64,000 bases of DNA from Brumimicrobium salinarum (lineage in GTDB: Bacteria; Bacteroidota; Bacteroidia; Flavobacteriales_D; Crocinitomicaceae). Every line of letters begins with the position of its first letter. Position 1 is the first letter of the stretch. Positions 44,000-54,542 of this stretch are shown here, one piece after another. Under the pieces are notes generated by a model that saw only the letters and a list, made by a program, of their open reading frames with translations, did no database searches and was not told the DNA's origin. Location of the stretch: NCBI RefSeq assembly GCF_002844555.1, contig NZ_PJNI01000002.1, forward strand, positions 186,001 through 250,000. The letters are read 5' to 3'. A program made the position numbers and the translations under genes.

Positions 44000-44650
44000 A
44001 TGATTCAAGCAAAAAACATATCCAAGGCCTATGATAAGGTTGAAGTACTCAAGGGAATCGACCTCACAGTTAAAGAAAGTGAGTTAATTTCGATAGTAGG
44101 TGCTTCAGGAGCTGGAAAAACAACATTTCTTCAAATATTAGGTACATTAGAACGCCCGGACAGCGGCGAGTATCACGTAGATAACAAGCAACCTTTTAAC
44201 TTGTCTCAAAAACAACTGGCACAATTTCGAAATGAGTCGATTGGATTTGTTTTTCAATTTCATCAATTATTACCTGAATTTTCTGCCATTGAGAATGCAA
44301 TTTTACCTGCATTAATTCGAGGTGATCATAAACATACAGCAGAAAAAAGAGCGAAAGAGCTTTTCTCTTTTCTTAATCTTAAAAATAGAGACCACCATAA
44401 ACCTTCGGCACTTTCTGGAGGAGAGCAACAAAGAGTTGCCGTTGCTCGAGCTTTAATGAATAATCCAAAAATGATTTTAGCGGATGAACCTTCTGGTAAT
44501 CTCGACACCAAAAATTCAGAAGAATTGCATCAATTGTTTTTTAATTTACGAGAAAATTTTGGCCAAACATTTATTATCGTCACGCACAATACGCAACTTG
44601 CAGATATTTCTGATCGCAAATTAGAAATGGCTGACGGAAAGTTCTTATAA
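44000..44650 (+). CDS. ABC transporter ATPase, LolD/MacB type
   Basis: 216 residues. Walker [10 protein letters not shown] (about residue 34), Q-loop [14 protein letters not shown] (the FQ..LLPE typical of LolD/FtsE/MacB-type ATPases), signature [15 protein letters not shown] and Walker [13 protein letters not shown] are all intact. LolD with LolC/E releases lipoproteins from the inner membrane for outer-membrane sorting; MacB relatives power efflux. The membrane partner is not adjacent, as usual for lone LolD genes in Bacteroidota. The TIGR02757 gene begins 1 base after the stop, so the two are co-transcribed. Substrate assignment is by family likeness only. Confidence 0.92.
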   Translation: MIQAKNISKAYDKVEVLKGIDLTVKESELISIVGASGAGKTTFLQILGTLERPDSGEYHVDNKQPFNLSQKQLAQFRNESIGFVFQFHQLLPEFSAIENAILPALIRGDHKHTAEKRAKELFSFLNLKNRDHHKPSALSGGEQQRVAVARALMNNPKMILADEPSGNLDTKNSEELHQLFFNLRENFGQTFIIVTHNTQLADISDRKLEMADGKFL

Positions 44651-44651
44651 A

Positions 44652-45422
44652 ATGGAAATTAAAGAGATAGAAGCCTTACTTAATGTAAAGGTTAATCAGT
44701 TTAATACGAAAGATTTCATAAAAGACGACCCGATACTTTTACCCCATCGCTTTCAACGTAAACAAGATATCGAAATCATAGGGTTTATCGTAGCCTTAAT
44801 TGCTTGGGGAAAAAGAAAAATGATTATTGATAACGGAAATAAACTCATTCAAATCATGGGGAATGCTCCATTTGAATACGTTCAAGCCTATACAACTGGA
44901 ATGCTCGACGATAAAAAATTTGTGCATAGAACGTTTAATACGATAGATCTTGATTTTATAATTCGCGCTTTACAAAAGTGTTACCGCAAACACGACTCCT
45001 TGGAGGCTTGGTTTTCATTAAAAAATAATGAAAAGGGAATAAAACAAAGGATTATTAACTTTCGAACTGCATTTATGGAAGTTGAACATGAAAAAAGAAG
45101 TGAAAAGCACATAGCCAATCCTGAAAAAGGCTCCGCTGCGAAAAGAATCAACATGTTCTTACGTTGGATGGTTAGAAAAGATGAGCAAGGTGTAGATTTT
45201 GGGATTTGGAAAAATATTGACATGAGCGAACTATATGTTCCATTGGATGTGCATACGGGAAATGTTGCTCGTAAATTGGGACTAATCACCAGGAAACAAA
45301 ATGATTGGAGAGCTTTGGAAGAAATGATGCTCAGACTTCAAAAAATGAATGTGGAAGATCCTTGTAAATACGATTTTGCTCTTTTTGGACTTGGTGTTAG
45401 CGGTGAATTGGAAGAAAAATGA
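44652..45422 (+). CDS. TIGR02757 family protein
   Basis: 256 residues. Characteristic stretches: DPILLPHRFQRKQDIEIIGFIVALIAWGKRKMII, a FRTAFMEVEHEKRSEKHIANPEKGSAAKRINMFLRWMVRKDE-like region (given here by its flanks) and ELYVPLDVHTGNVARKLGLI, PCKYDFALFGLG. The helix-hairpin-helix pattern and end segment remind of base-excision glycosylases (HhH-GPD), but a function has not been established to my knowledge. It is cytosolic. It directly follows the LolD-like ATPase and precedes the YhhN gene by 4 bases, so it is central in a compact operon. Confidence 0.88.
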   Translation: MEIKEIEALLNVKVNQFNTKDFIKDDPILLPHRFQRKQDIEIIGFIVALIAWGKRKMIIDNGNKLIQIMGNAPFEYVQAYTTGMLDDKKFVHRTFNTIDLDFIIRALQKCYRKHDSLEAWFSLKNNEKGIKQRIINFRTAFMEVEHEKRSEKHIANPEKGSAAKRINMFLRWMVRKDEQGVDFGIWKNIDMSELYVPLDVHTGNVARKLGLITRKQNDWRALEEMMLRLQKMNVEDPCKYDFALFGLGVSGELEEK

Positions 45423-45426
45423 GGTT

Positions 45427-46071
45427 ATGGCAATTACAATAGGTTCTTTAATTATTACCCTATCCGCTTTAATGGCAATAATTTTTCGTCAAAAGAATAA
45501 AAAATTAATGTTTGCAATTTTCAAACCGCTGACAACTATTTTAATCATTGGTTTGGCATTTTATATCCAAAACAATACGAATGAAGATTATTCTTATTAC
45601 ATGATCTTAGCCTTGGTCTTTGCGCTAATGGGTGATATTTTCCTTCTTGACAAAAAATTTTTTATTTATGGTCTCACTTCTTTTTTAATAGCACATATCA
45701 TTTTTATTATTGGCTTTGTTACCTTATACGGACTAAGCTCTCCAATTTTACCGCTTTTAGGACTTTTAGTAATAGGGCTTTTATTTTTCAATTACATGCG
45801 TAAATCATTAGGAAATTTAGTTATTCCAGTGGTTGTTTATATCCTAGCTATCTTATTTATGAATTGGCAAGCCATCGGTCTACTGTATCATAATCAATCT
45901 TTAGTTTTTATTTTTTTAGGTATAGGCTCTCTATTGTTTACTTTTTCTGATGCAATTTTAGCGATAGATATGTTTAAAAAACCAATACAATATGCTGAAA
46001 TTCTTATTCTTTCATCTTATTGGTCTGCTATATTTATATTTACTTTGGCTGGTAACTTTATTGCTATTTAA
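45427..46071 (+). CDS. YhhN/TMEM86-type lysoplasmalogenase family membrane protein
   Basis: 214 residues from the ATG at 45427; longer in-frame starts lie wholly within the previous gene. It has about eight hydrophobic helices. The family signature ALMGDIFLLD in helix 3 and SLLFTFSDAILAIDMF near the C-terminus (the paired acidic residues in the membrane) match YhhN/TMEM86, whose mammalian members hydrolyse the vinyl-ether bond of lysoplasmalogens. Bacterial members are mostly untested. An inner-membrane location is expected. It is the last gene of the operon with the LolD-like and TIGR02757 genes. Confidence 0.87.
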   Translation: MAITIGSLIITLSALMAIIFRQKNKKLMFAIFKPLTTILIIGLAFYIQNNTNEDYSYYMILALVFALMGDIFLLDKKFFIYGLTSFLIAHIIFIIGFVTLYGLSSPILPLLGLLVIGLLFFNYMRKSLGNLVIPVVVYILAILFMNWQAIGLLYHNQSLVFIFLGIGSLLFTFSDAILAIDMFKKPIQYAEILILSSYWSAIFIFTLAGNFIAI

Positions 46072-46123
46072 ATAGGTAAAACTCTTAAAAATCTATTAAG
46101 TTTGACCGAAATAGATTTAACAT

Positions 46124-46579
46124 ATGAACATTACAATTTTTATTATCATTTGTGTACTGACCTTATCAATATTAGCTCCTTTCATTGCCATCTATGCGGT
46201 ATCATTTATTAAAATGAAAAAGTATAAAACCCACATCAAGATACATAAATGGTTGTTTTGGGTTTGTATCGCTGCACTGCTTGTACTTGAGATACAAATC
46301 CGCGTAGCTGGCGGCTCTGGAAGTTTAGTGGAAGGCAGCGAATATATGGGAACGACAGCTTTTAAAGTGCTTTTAATTGCTCACATTATTGGTGCGGTGC
46401 TGACCTATATTCTTTGGGGAATCACGATTTTCTTGTCCAATAAAAAATGGAAAAAACGCAAAACTTTGCCTGGAGGTTTTTCAATCACCCATAAAAGAAT
46501 GGGCATAATTGTAATTATTGGTTTGTTTTATATTGCTATTACTGCCTTTTTTGTGAGTTTATTTGCTTTCTTTTTGTGA
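46124..46579 (+). CDS. DUF420-like membrane protein
   Basis: 151 residues with four membrane helices (IIICVLTLSILAPFIAIYAVSF, WLFWVCIAALLVLEIQI, FKVLLIAHIIGAVLTYILWGITIFL, MGIIVIIGLFYIAITAFFVSLFAFFL). His residues at IKIHKW, LIAHIIGA and ITHKRMG are spaced as in DUF420 proteins, which are related to small heme-a/oxidase-associated membrane proteins. The function is unproven; a respiratory chain or heme-associated role is a guess. The TlpA gene starts 18 bases downstream, so co-expression is likely. Confidence 0.75.
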   Translation: MNITIFIIICVLTLSILAPFIAIYAVSFIKMKKYKTHIKIHKWLFWVCIAALLVLEIQIRVAGGSGSLVEGSEYMGTTAFKVLLIAHIIGAVLTYILWGITIFLSNKKWKKRKTLPGGFSITHKRMGIIVIIGLFYIAITAFFVSLFAFFL

Positions 46580-46597
46580 AATGAATAGCTTTAGGTT

Positions 46598-48016
46598 ATG
46601 ACTAATCAAATACTTATTCTTCTTTATTTATTTGCATTTTGTAACTTCTTCTCTATTGGTCAAATCCATATCTCTGGTCATATCACCAACGCTCCGGATA
46701 GTGGGCGCTTTAGAATTGTATTCTACAATAATCATTTTGAATTTAAAGAGTTAACTGCGGTGGATCTACCATTGAATAATAAAGGAAAATATTCTGCTCG
46801 TTTTGAATGGGAAAAACCGCAGGAGGCAACCTTGAATGTCGGTGATGAATATTCAGATCTCTTTCTTTCTCCTGGTGATAGTCTACACATAACAGCAAAT
46901 TACGAGGACTTTGATGCTACACTTCAATACAAGGGCAAAGGAGAAGAAAACAACAACTATTTAGCTGCGCAAATTCAACATTTTTTTGACAAGCGCGCAT
47001 ATCGACATTCCAAAAATCAAGACCCTTTTGAATATTTAGCATATGTGGATAGCATTAAAAATGCCAATATCGATTTTTATTACTCCTTTGATACGACTTT
47101 ATTAACCCCTGGATTCAAACTTCATATGCAGCATTATCTTAATTACCGTTTTATTGATCCACGCTGGATGTTTAAAGTTGATTTCAGTCAATTTGATGAG
47201 AATGGAAATCCGTTTTACAAAAAACTTCCTGCAAAATACTATCAATTTATTTGGGAACTCGATTTGAATGATCAAAAAGCTTTTGATGACTCCCGCTACT
47301 CAAATGCTTTACAGCGTTATATATACGAAGCAATGCAAAAGGAAGACCTGCTTGATTCATTAAATTTAAATGAAGATCTCCCTTTTTATGCCAAAAGATA
47401 TTACTTCATTAAATCGGCCTTTAGTGGTAAAATTTTAGATTTTCAATTGACCAAATTCATGCACCATTACATCCCGACTAAATACGAGAACAAGCACTGG
47501 GTTGCTTTGATGAAAGACTATAAAAGCACCTGTCAAAATCAAGATTATCTTGCTTTTATAGACAATAAGTTTAAACGTATAAAGCAACTTACCTATGGCA
47601 AAAAAGCTCCTGATTTTTTATTAGAAAGCCTCGATGGAGATACGGTTTCTTTGACTTCATTTAAAGGTAAAGTTGTTTTTATAGATTTTTGGGCTACTTG
47701 GTGTTCCCCCTGTATTAGCGCAATACCTAAAATGGAAGTCTTAGTTGAACAATTTAAACATGAAAAAGAAATAATTATCCTTTTCATTAATGTGGAGGAT
47801 TCAAAATCCAAATGGAAGAAATATCTAGAAGAAAATGAAATCAAAGGTCTTCATTTGTATGCCAACAAACAAAAGTCGAAGGAATTATTTGAGAAATTTA
47901 GCTTTAGTGGAATTCCACATTACGTTTTAATCGGTAAAGATGGCAAAATCATTGATGCGAATGTTGAATTTAACGGCGCTTTGAAGAAAAGAATAAAGGC
48001 ATTATATAGCAATTAA
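46598..48016 (+). CDS. TlpA-family thiol-disulfide oxidoreductase
   Basis: 472 residues. Signal peptide (ILILLYLFAFCNFFSIGQ), an N-terminal DUF4369-like beta domain (IHISGHITNAPDSGRF ... LSPGDSLHITANY), a helical middle (residues ~130-320), and a C-terminal thioredoxin domain (about 330-472): APDFLLESLDGDTVSLTSFKGKVVFIDFWATW and C369-S-P-C372, with cis-Pro in FSGIPHYVLIGKDG. It is a periplasmic reductase of Bacteroidota ResA/TlpA type, likely reducing disulfides in exported proteins. It follows the DUF420 gene closely. Confidence 0.93.
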   Translation: MTNQILILLYLFAFCNFFSIGQIHISGHITNAPDSGRFRIVFYNNHFEFKELTAVDLPLNNKGKYSARFEWEKPQEATLNVGDEYSDLFLSPGDSLHITANYEDFDATLQYKGKGEENNNYLAAQIQHFFDKRAYRHSKNQDPFEYLAYVDSIKNANIDFYYSFDTTLLTPGFKLHMQHYLNYRFIDPRWMFKVDFSQFDENGNPFYKKLPAKYYQFIWELDLNDQKAFDDSRYSNALQRYIYEAMQKEDLLDSLNLNEDLPFYAKRYYFIKSAFSGKILDFQLTKFMHHYIPTKYENKHWVALMKDYKSTCQNQDYLAFIDNKFKRIKQLTYGKKAPDFLLESLDGDTVSLTSFKGKVVFIDFWATWCSPCISAIPKMEVLVEQFKHEKEIIILFINVEDSKSKWKKYLEENEIKGLHLYANKQKSKELFEKFSFSGIPHYVLIGKDGKIIDANVEFNGALKKRIKALYSN

Positions 48017-48114
48017 GTTACATCCGCATCCTGATAACCATTTATTTAACGCTTATTTAGAATAAGCATAATGATTTTTCCTTAAATTTATCTGTAATAT
48101 TAAAAAATCCGAAA

Positions 48115-48279
48115 ATGAAGAAGTTTATTGTAATAACCTTGTTGATTCTGATCACTTTGACAGTTGCAGTTTTGACCTTTATTATAGGAGCCATAAAAAT
48201 GATTGTTGGTGGAATAGCATTAGGTGTCTTGGTGGTTTTACTGCTAATCGTTTGGTTGGTTTGGAAAATTAATGATTAA
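48115..48279 (+). CDS. Small two-helix membrane protein (54 aa)
   Basis: An intact 54-codon frame with a clear start after AAAAAATCCGAAAATG. Two hydrophobic helices (residues ~4-25 and ~31-50, the latter with IVWLVW) are joined by a short loop with one Lys, and the tail is KIND. No homologue is recognised. It is followed 11 bases later by the Rho-N-like gene, suggesting a short operon of stress-type small proteins. The frame is too short for usual ORF filters but has good coding character. Confidence 0.68.
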   Translation: MKKFIVITLLILITLTVAVLTFIIGAIKMIVGGIALGVLVVLLLIVWLVWKIND

Positions 48280-48290
48280 AAACTATAGAA

Positions 48291-48539
48291 ATGGCAAAAG
48301 AACACGGAAAACAAATCAAAAATGACGAACAATACGAAGCTTTAAGAGATGAAGGCATGAGTAAAGAAAAAGCAGCTCGCATAGCCAACACTGAAAATGC
48401 AGGTGAAAAAGGCGGGAGAGCAACTAAATATGAAAACCGTACCAAAGAAGAGTTAGTAGAAAAAGCTAAAGAAATAGGGATTTCTGGTTATTCAAAAATG
48501 AACAAAGACGAACTTATAGATGCTTTGAGAGAAGACTAA
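48291..48539 (+). CDS. Rho N-terminal (SAP-like) domain protein
   Basis: 82 residues, highly charged. The first half contains DEQYEALRDEGMSKEKAARIANTEN (as in DUF7218-type proteins), then GEKGG. The last 35 residues are a Rho N-terminal/SAP-like helix-extended-loop-helix: RTKEELVEKAKEIGISGYSKMNKDELIDALRE. Such small proteins are thought to bind nucleic acid; no further role is known. Located right after the 54-residue membrane protein gene. Confidence 0.85.
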   Translation: MAKEHGKQIKNDEQYEALRDEGMSKEKAARIANTENAGEKGGRATKYENRTKEELVEKAKEIGISGYSKMNKDELIDALRED

Positions 48540-48605
48540 TTAAATGTGATCTTTGTTACGAATAAAATCATCAACTTCATTTATTTTTGAATTCTATAAA
48601 ATATC

Positions 48606-48803
48606 ATGAAAGAAAGAATTCTCAAAAATTGGTCATTTATTAGGATTGCCTATCTCCTACTCGGTTTATTAATTGTCATTCAGTCTGTAATGGCTCATGA
48701 ATGGCTTCTGGTTGCTTTTGGTGGATATTTTGTCGCTATGGGTCTCTTTGCTTTTGGGTGTGCATCTGGGAATTGTAATGGTGGAAATTGTGATGTTGAT
48801 TAA
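48606..48803 (+). CDS. Small membrane protein with Cys-rich tail (65 aa)
   Basis: 65 residues, two hydrophobic helices (IRIAYLLLGLLIVIQSVMA, WLLVAFGGYFVAMGLFAFGC) followed by the tail CASGNCNGGNCDVD with three Cys. The form is common in Bacteroidota and related to DUF2892/YgaP-type membrane pieces. The Cys-rich tail hints at metal or persulfide binding, but this is speculation. Single gene or linked to the small genes upstream. Confidence 0.8.
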   Translation: MKERILKNWSFIRIAYLLLGLLIVIQSVMAHEWLLVAFGGYFVAMGLFAFGCASGNCNGGNCDVD

Positions 48804-48941
48804 GGTTTAATGACTTTATCAAAAATTAACACTTGTTCGGATTATCTGTTCGTAAAACACTTGATATCTCTCTATTGTTTTAATATATTATTGGTAAATT
48901 ATTTAATAACAAGGAGCAGCACGTTCCAAAAAATAACATAA

Positions 48942-49670
48942 ATGATAAACAAATATAAAATCAATTTTTTTACACCACTTAGTTTAATTTTTCTTTTCAG
49001 TCTAACAGTCATCGGAAATGCCAAGGCGCAATTGCCAACCCCAATTGATGGGGTTATCGAACACAATGATAAAGAACGTCCATGTCTATTCGTTGCTAAT
49101 TTAGATCCAGAACCTAAACCGCTTAAAAAAGCATGGAAATCATATTTAAAAGATAATTATGACTTTAAAATTAAAGGGATTGGTTTTTTAAGCAATAAGG
49201 ATTTACTCTATGCAGAGGATGTTGTTATTGAAAAAGTCTCATCTAAACGCATGAACTTTTACACTTATATTGTTGAAGATGAAGTTGGTTCTCATATGAA
49301 GGTATTCGGTTCTTTTGGCTATGATATATATATCGATAAAAATGAAACTCCAGAAGAATACCGAGTGATGAGAAAAATGTTTTCTGATTTTTTAGATGAA
49401 TATCTGACCGAATATTATCAAGGTGAATTAAAGGATACCGAAAAAAGGGTTAAGAAGTTAAGCAAGGAAGTAGAAGGCTTACAAAGTGATATCGAAGATA
49501 ATAACGCGGATGTTAAAGATCTAAACGAGGATATAGAAGATGCTAAAAAAGAAATCGAGGATTTAAATAAAGATACTTCTGAAAAGGAAAAAGAACTAGA
49601 ATCGGCAAGTTCCAAATTGGAAAACAGACAAGAAAAATTGAAACGTGTAAAAAGTAAACTAAAAAAGTAA
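48942..49670 (+). CDS. Exported protein with C-terminal coiled coil (242 aa)
   Basis: 242 residues. The signal peptide (FTPLSLIFLFSLTVIGNAKAQ, residues ~10-30) is followed by a globular part (LPTPIDGVIEHNDKERPCLFVANLDP, VGSHMKVFGSFGYDIYI) and a ~85-residue acidic/basic coiled coil (LKDTEKRVKKLSKEVEGL, DIEDNNADVKDLNEDI, ENRQEKLKRVKSKLKK). Residues AEDVVIEKVSSKRMNFY lie in the middle. Family unknown to me. It should be periplasmic, perhaps oligomeric by the coiled coil. A strong terminator follows. Confidence 0.8.
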   Translation: MINKYKINFFTPLSLIFLFSLTVIGNAKAQLPTPIDGVIEHNDKERPCLFVANLDPEPKPLKKAWKSYLKDNYDFKIKGIGFLSNKDLLYAEDVVIEKVSSKRMNFYTYIVEDEVGSHMKVFGSFGYDIYIDKNETPEEYRVMRKMFSDFLDEYLTEYYQGELKDTEKRVKKLSKEVEGLQSDIEDNNADVKDLNEDIEDAKKEIEDLNKDTSEKEKELESASSKLENRQEKLKRVKSKLKK

Positions 49671-49721
49671 AAAAGTAAAAAAAACTATGTTTATTTCAAT
49701 CTAATAAGAACCATTGAAGTT

Positions 49722-49764
49722 AATCTCAGTCTTTCTTGAAATCAGGAGGGACTGAGATTTTTTT
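49722..49764 (+). terminator. Rho-independent terminator
   Basis: A perfect 10-bp stem AATCTCAGTC / GACTGAGATT with an 18-base loop and a run of T. Confidence 0.85.
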
Positions 49765-49848
49765 GTAATAGATAAACATTCATTTCATCATTTTCTACTG
49801 GCCTAATTCAAACTCTTGCTGATGCGAGATCACAATAGCAAACTAAAC

Positions 49849-52800
49849 CTACAATGCTACTCCCACTCCAATCTTCTCCAATAAATACATATTGTGCTCC
49901 ACCACCAACACATCATTTTCTTCACTCAATTCTTCTAACAAGGGAAACAGCAAATCAATATCTTTGTAATGCAATCCTGTACTCGGTTCGTCGAGAATAA
50001 ATAATTCGTTTTTTGGATTTTCTTTGAGCCAGTTTAAAATCAATAAACGCTGTTTTTCTCCTGACGACAAGGATTGAACTGGCTGCGCTAATTGTAAATG
50101 CTGTAAGCCAACCTTATGAAGTTGCTCCAAAACTTCTTTGCTCTTTTTACCAATTTTATAGGCTGACAACCAAATACTCAATGCTTCAATCGACAGAGAC
50201 AATACATCCGCAATTGATTTTCCGTCAATTTTATGTATTAAAATTTCCGATTGATAACGTTGTCCTTCACACATTTCACATACTTCTATGGCGTTGGAAG
50301 TAATGTCTAAACTCGTTTCTAAGGTTCCTTTTCCTTTACAATTCGGACATTGACTGCTTTTCGTTTTATAGGAAAAGTCTTTCGGTTTTAATGCTGTTTC
50401 TTTCCCAAATAGTTTTGTGAGTTCTTTCAGTAAACCTAAATAATCAATCAACAATGTGCTTTCGTAAGTGCGCAATGGCTTGATCTCAAAGTAATGGGCG
50501 TTTTCGTATTTTTTTGGAAAATCAATGGAAGCGCAATGCACCGGATTTCCACTTTTAACGCTTGGAATCAATATTTCCTTGACTAAAGTTGTTTTTCCTA
50601 CACCCGATTTCCCTGTTAAAGCAGTGATTCCTCCAATGGGAATAGATAAATTACGTTTTTGTAATGAATATCTAGAAATGTCTGTGAATTCAATCTTTTG
50701 CTGACTCGATTTTAATTGGAAATCGCTTGTCTCTTCTTTAAAAAACGGATGACAATCGGCTTGTTGTATTAGTTCTTTTGGATTTCCTTCAAAAGTCACC
50801 TCTCCTCCATTTCTTCCTGCTTTTGGGCCTAACTCAACCAAGTATTCTGCTGCCATTAGAATTTCTTTGTTGTGTTCAATCACAATCACAGTATTTCCTT
50901 TGGCGATTAATTCCTGCAATATTTGAATTAAATCGGGAATATTGTCGTTGGATAGTCCCGCTGAAGGTTCGTCGAGTAAATAGGTAATGCCTTTAAGTGG
51001 ACTATTAAGTTGCTGAATCAATTCTACCCGCTGATTTTCACCGCCAGAAAGTGTTGCTGCTTTTCGATTCAATTGCAAATGATTAATGTGTAATTGCTTT
51101 GCACGTTGTGTTGTTGCCGCTACCTTGCCTTGAATGCGTTGTTTTAATTTCTGATCAATTTCTACCGATGTCGATTTATTCAACCATTTTTCCATCTCTA
51201 CAAAATCCATTGATTTGATGTCATCAATAGATTTTCCATCGACTAGAATCGATAAACGTTCGGGTAAAAGTCCGCTGCCATCGCATTCTTCACACTTTTC
51301 ATAAGTCAATAATGCACGCAGATTTTTAATGTTTTTATTTTTTCGTGTTTTATAATATTCCACTTTCAAATAATTAAACACTCCTTTCCAAGGCATTTTT
51401 AAATCCTGTGTTCCTGTACGTGTCTTAGTTTGGTACCTCCAAGTTGTACTCCACTCCTTCTCTCCTGTTCCATTGAAAATCAAATCCTTTTGTTGGGAAT
51501 TCATTTCAGAAAACGAGGTATTTAAATCAAACCCATTTTCTTTCCCAACTTCAGCGAGAATAGCCATGTATTGACTTCCAGCGTGTCCGTAATACGATAA
51601 CGCTTTGTTGTGTTCAAAAACTCCTTCAGAGATGCTTAAAGCTGCATCTTTAACCAAAAGATTTTCTGTGGGCAATAACTCTTCTCCAACTCCTTCACAA
51701 ATTGGACATCTTCCCAATTCATGTGCATTAGAAAAATGACTTGCAGAAAGTTCTTCGCCTTCGTACATTGCTTTTCGAGAAAATACAAAACGCAAGATTT
51801 TATCCATTCCCGTTTGCTTAGCGATGTCTGTTCGTAATGAATAACTCTTCTGTTTACGAGTTACGCAGATTGTTGGCGTTAACCCAGTGATATTATCTAC
51901 TTCAAATTGAAAGTTTACGCCTACTCTTGACTGTTGGTAACTTGAAAATTGCTTTGACATTTCTTGCAGACCATAACCATGCAAAGTATCAATGACCAAA
52001 GAAGATTTTCCTGCGCCAGAAATCCCAGTTACTGCAGAAAACTGATTTTTGGGAAATGACAAATTCAAATCTTTTAAATGATGCGTCTTTGCTCCTGTAA
52101 TTTCAATTTGATTTCTTTGTTGTTGCGGTTCTTGAACGAGATTTTCAGTAGTAACCACCTTTTCATTGTCCAACAAAGCATCGGCGTTTTGTTGAAACAA
52201 TTCATGATTTTCAAAACAAACAATTCCCGCAGTATTTTCTTTTAATTGATGCAGGGCGTCAACTAATTGTTGCGCGTTTTGATAATGTAATCCAATGCTG
52301 GGTTCTTCCAATAATAAAACAGCATTTTTGGTTGGTTTAGCAAAGTGTTTGGTCAATTTTATTCGTTGTGCTTCACCACCCGACAAAGTATTGGAAGGCT
52401 GTCCTAATTTGATGTAACCTAAACCTAATTGCATCATCAAAGCCAATATTTTTGTGATTTTCTTTTCAGAAGCAAAAAACTCGTGTGCTTCGCGAATGCT
52501 TAAATCATAAATGGCAGCAATGTTTTTACCCTTCCACTCGACTTGTAAAACTTCAGGTTTAAAGCGCTGACCATTACACGTCGGACAAACTTGATTGACA
52601 TTGCCCATTACGCTCATCGACAAAATGATAACGCCTGCACCTTCGCAAGCTGGACAACGACCTGTTTTATTGTTAAATGAAAATACACCTTTCTTTAGTT
52701 CTCGTTCTTTTGCCATTGGAGTTTTGGCCAATAAATCCCGAATTTTATCTGCTAATCCCACATAAGTTGAAGGATTACTCCGCGGAGTTTTCCCAATGGC

Positions 52801-54330
52801 TTGGTCGGTAACCGTAATATTTTTCAATTCATTTTGATGACAAAAATCCTCAATCTGATGAACAAGTTGTTCTGTTTTTTTGGTGATTACTGTTAACTTT
52901 TGCGGTACAATTGAAAAATTATTTTCTTTTAACTTATTAGGTTTAAAAACTTTATTTACAGTCTTTTGACTTAAAGCATCTAAAGTTGGACTTTCAATAT
53001 TTTTAGCTTGTAAAAAGTCGGAAAGTTTTCCATTGAATATAACTTCTCCTCCATCAATTCCAGCTTTTGGACCTAACTCCACAATCCAATCGGCACTTTG
53101 GATAAACTCCAAATCATGTTCTACCACCATCACTGTATTTCCACGTCGAATTAGTCGCTGTAAAATGTGCAATAAATAAGCCTGATAATTAGCCGATAAA
53201 CCAATAGAAGGTTCATCAAAAACATAAAGGATTCCTTGCAAATTACAATTCACCTGATTAATCAACTTGATGCGCTGTGCATCGCCCGATGAAATAGAAG
53301 TACTTGGAGAGTTGAGGTGATAGTCACCCATTCCTAAGCGGATCAAATCGTACAACTGTGTCTGCAATTGCTCAACCAAAGCCATTTCTCCTGTGGAAAA
53401 GCTTTTATCTTCCAAAGCAGCATACATTTCCTCCAAGGAAAGCGTCATCCATTCATCAAAATTTCGGCCTTGCCATTGAAACTTTAAATGCTCTGCTTTG
53501 ATGCGTGCCCCTTTACAGCTGGGACATAAGCGGGAACTTACAAACTTTAGAATATTGGGGTTTCTATCGGTTTTAAGAATATAACTCATAATGGGCAAAA
53601 CACCTTTGTAATAGCCTTCTTCTCGAGGTTTTGCTTTTAGTCCTTGCCAGCGCAACCGCGATTCAATGCTGTGTTTTCCATAATAAACTTTCGTGCGTTC
53701 ACTTCCGTTTAAAACTACATTTTTTTGTTCCTCCGTGAGATCTTTCCATGGAATATCTACATTAAAATCGTGCGTTTTACAGAGTTTATTCAATTCTTCG
53801 ACAGTAACTTGCGAATAAACGATATATCCATTCGGCAAAGTAGTTACGATTGCTCCTTCTCGTAAAGTCTTATGCTCATCGCCAATCAATTTGTCTAAAT
53901 CAATATATTCCTCCTCCCCGATTCCATTGCAAACCTCACAAGCGCCTTTGGGATGATTAAAAGAAAATAAAGATTTACTCATTTTTTCCTCTCCAGCATA
54001 CCGAGCAAATAAGATCCTAAAAATGGAACTCAATTCAGAAAGCGTCCCAAAAGTAGTATTCACCGATTGAAAGCGCTTGGTTTGTTCTACTTTTATGACC
54101 GGCGGCAAATCGTTAATTTCATCGACTTCAGCCGTAGGAATAGATTGCGAATTCTGTTGATAAGCCGGCAAACTCTCTAAAAAATATCGGTATCCTTCAT
54201 TTCCAATTACATCCATCGCCAAAGAAGATTTCCCCGATCCCGAAAGTCCAGTCACTACAATTAATTGATGTTCAGGAAGCGATAAATCAATATGCTTTAA
54301 ATTATTCTGATAAGCGTTTTGAATTTTCAT
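49849..54330 (-). CDS. Double UvrA-like ABC ATPase (1493 aa)
   Basis: Two UvrA-like units are fused head to tail, giving four ABC halves where UvrA has two. Walker A motifs: GLSGSGKSS at residue 28, GISGAGKSS near 769 and GKSGVGKTT near 1240. The second half (near 474) has lost Walker A ([11 protein letters not shown] instead), although its signature [11 protein letters not shown] and Walker [11 protein letters not shown] remain. Signatures [21 protein letters not shown] and LSSGEKQRL are intact. Four zinc-type CxxC pairs occur (CEVCNG/CPSCKG, CPACEG/CPTCNG, CPICEG/CEECDG, CPNCKG/CEMCEG). Length per unit (~740) is below UvrA (~940), consistent with loss of the UvrB-binding and insertion domains as in UvrA2 branches. 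Probably DNA repair, resistance or export-linked; not housekeeping NER. No uvrB/uvrC nearby. Confidence 0.85.
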   Translation of the reverse strand: MKIQNAYQNNLKHIDLSLPEHQLIVVTGLSGSGKSSLAMDVIGNEGYRYFLESLPAYQQNSQSIPTAEVDEINDLPPVIKVEQTKRFQSVNTTFGTLSELSSIFRILFARYAGEEKMSKSLFSFNHPKGACEVCNGIGEEEYIDLDKLIGDEHKTLREGAIVTTLPNGYIVYSQVTVEELNKLCKTHDFNVDIPWKDLTEEQKNVVLNGSERTKVYYGKHSIESRLRWQGLKAKPREEGYYKGVLPIMSYILKTDRNPNILKFVSSRLCPSCKGARIKAEHLKFQWQGRNFDEWMTLSLEEMYAALEDKSFSTGEMALVEQLQTQLYDLIRLGMGDYHLNSPSTSISSGDAQRIKLINQVNCNLQGILYVFDEPSIGLSANYQAYLLHILQRLIRRGNTVMVVEHDLEFIQSADWIVELGPKAGIDGGEVIFNGKLSDFLQAKNIESPTLDALSQKTVNKVFKPNKLKENNFSIVPQKLTVITKKTEQLVHQIEDFCHQNELKNITVTDQAIGKTPRSNPSTYVGLADKIRDLLAKTPMAKERELKKGVFSFNNKTGRCPACEGAGVIILSMSVMGNVNQVCPTCNGQRFKPEVLQVEWKGKNIAAIYDLSIREAHEFFASEKKITKILALMMQLGLGYIKLGQPSNTLSGGEAQRIKLTKHFAKPTKNAVLLLEEPSIGLHYQNAQQLVDALHQLKENTAGIVCFENHELFQQNADALLDNEKVVTTENLVQEPQQQRNQIEITGAKTHHLKDLNLSFPKNQFSAVTGISGAGKSSLVIDTLHGYGLQEMSKQFSSYQQSRVGVNFQFEVDNITGLTPTICVTRKQKSYSLRTDIAKQTGMDKILRFVFSRKAMYEGEELSASHFSNAHELGRCPICEGVGEELLPTENLLVKDAALSISEGVFEHNKALSYYGHAGSQYMAILAEVGKENGFDLNTSFSEMNSQQKDLIFNGTGEKEWSTTWRYQTKTRTGTQDLKMPWKGVFNYLKVEYYKTRKNKNIKNLRALLTYEKCEECDGSGLLPERLSILVDGKSIDDIKSMDFVEMEKWLNKSTSVEIDQKLKQRIQGKVAATTQRAKQLHINHLQLNRKAATLSGGENQRVELIQQLNSPLKGITYLLDEPSAGLSNDNIPDLIQILQELIAKGNTVIVIEHNKEILMAAEYLVELGPKAGRNGGEVTFEGNPKELIQQADCHPFFKEETSDFQLKSSQQKIEFTDISRYSLQKRNLSIPIGGITALTGKSGVGKTTLVKEILIPSVKSGNPVHCASIDFPKKYENAHYFEIKPLRTYESTLLIDYLGLLKELTKLFGKETALKPKDFSYKTKSSQCPNCKGKGTLETSLDITSNAIEVCEMCEGQRYQSEILIHKIDGKSIADVLSLSIEALSIWLSAYKIGKKSKEVLEQLHKVGLQHLQLAQPVQSLSSGEKQRLLILNWLKENPKNELFILDEPSTGLHYKDIDLLFPLLEELSEENDVLVVEHNMYLLEKIGVGVAL

Positions 54331-54508
54331 GAAGGAAATATTGTTTGAGCTTTAAAGATAAAAAGAATGAGGTGTTGAGCAAGGTAGTGATCTATTCAAA
54401 GAATTACATATACAACTTATTCTGAAAGCAAATTTTTACAATATCCAAAATCCCAAGGAAACAAACGTTTTATTTCATTATTTAGATGATTCATTGTATA
54501 GTTTATTC

Positions 54509-54516
54509 TATTTTTG
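54509..54516 (+). promoter_or_regulatory. -7 element TATTTTTG of the glycan operon
   Basis: A TAnnTTTG match inside the 5' extension of the flippase frame. If transcription starts a few bases downstream, the ATG at 54486 is not on the mRNA, which favours the TTG at 54543 as the start. No good -33 TTG at the usual distance. Confidence 0.5.
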
Positions 54517-54542
54517 TCAGGATTGCAAAAAACGAATTAAAA

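Noticed and set aside
45349-45426. Longer start for the YhhN gene
   Set aside because: The extra 26 codons lie fully inside the previous gene's coding end; the ATG at 45427 fits the family.
54486-54542. Longer flippase start at ATG 54486
   Set aside because: The extension overlaps a -7 element and has an atypical N-terminus compared with flippases.
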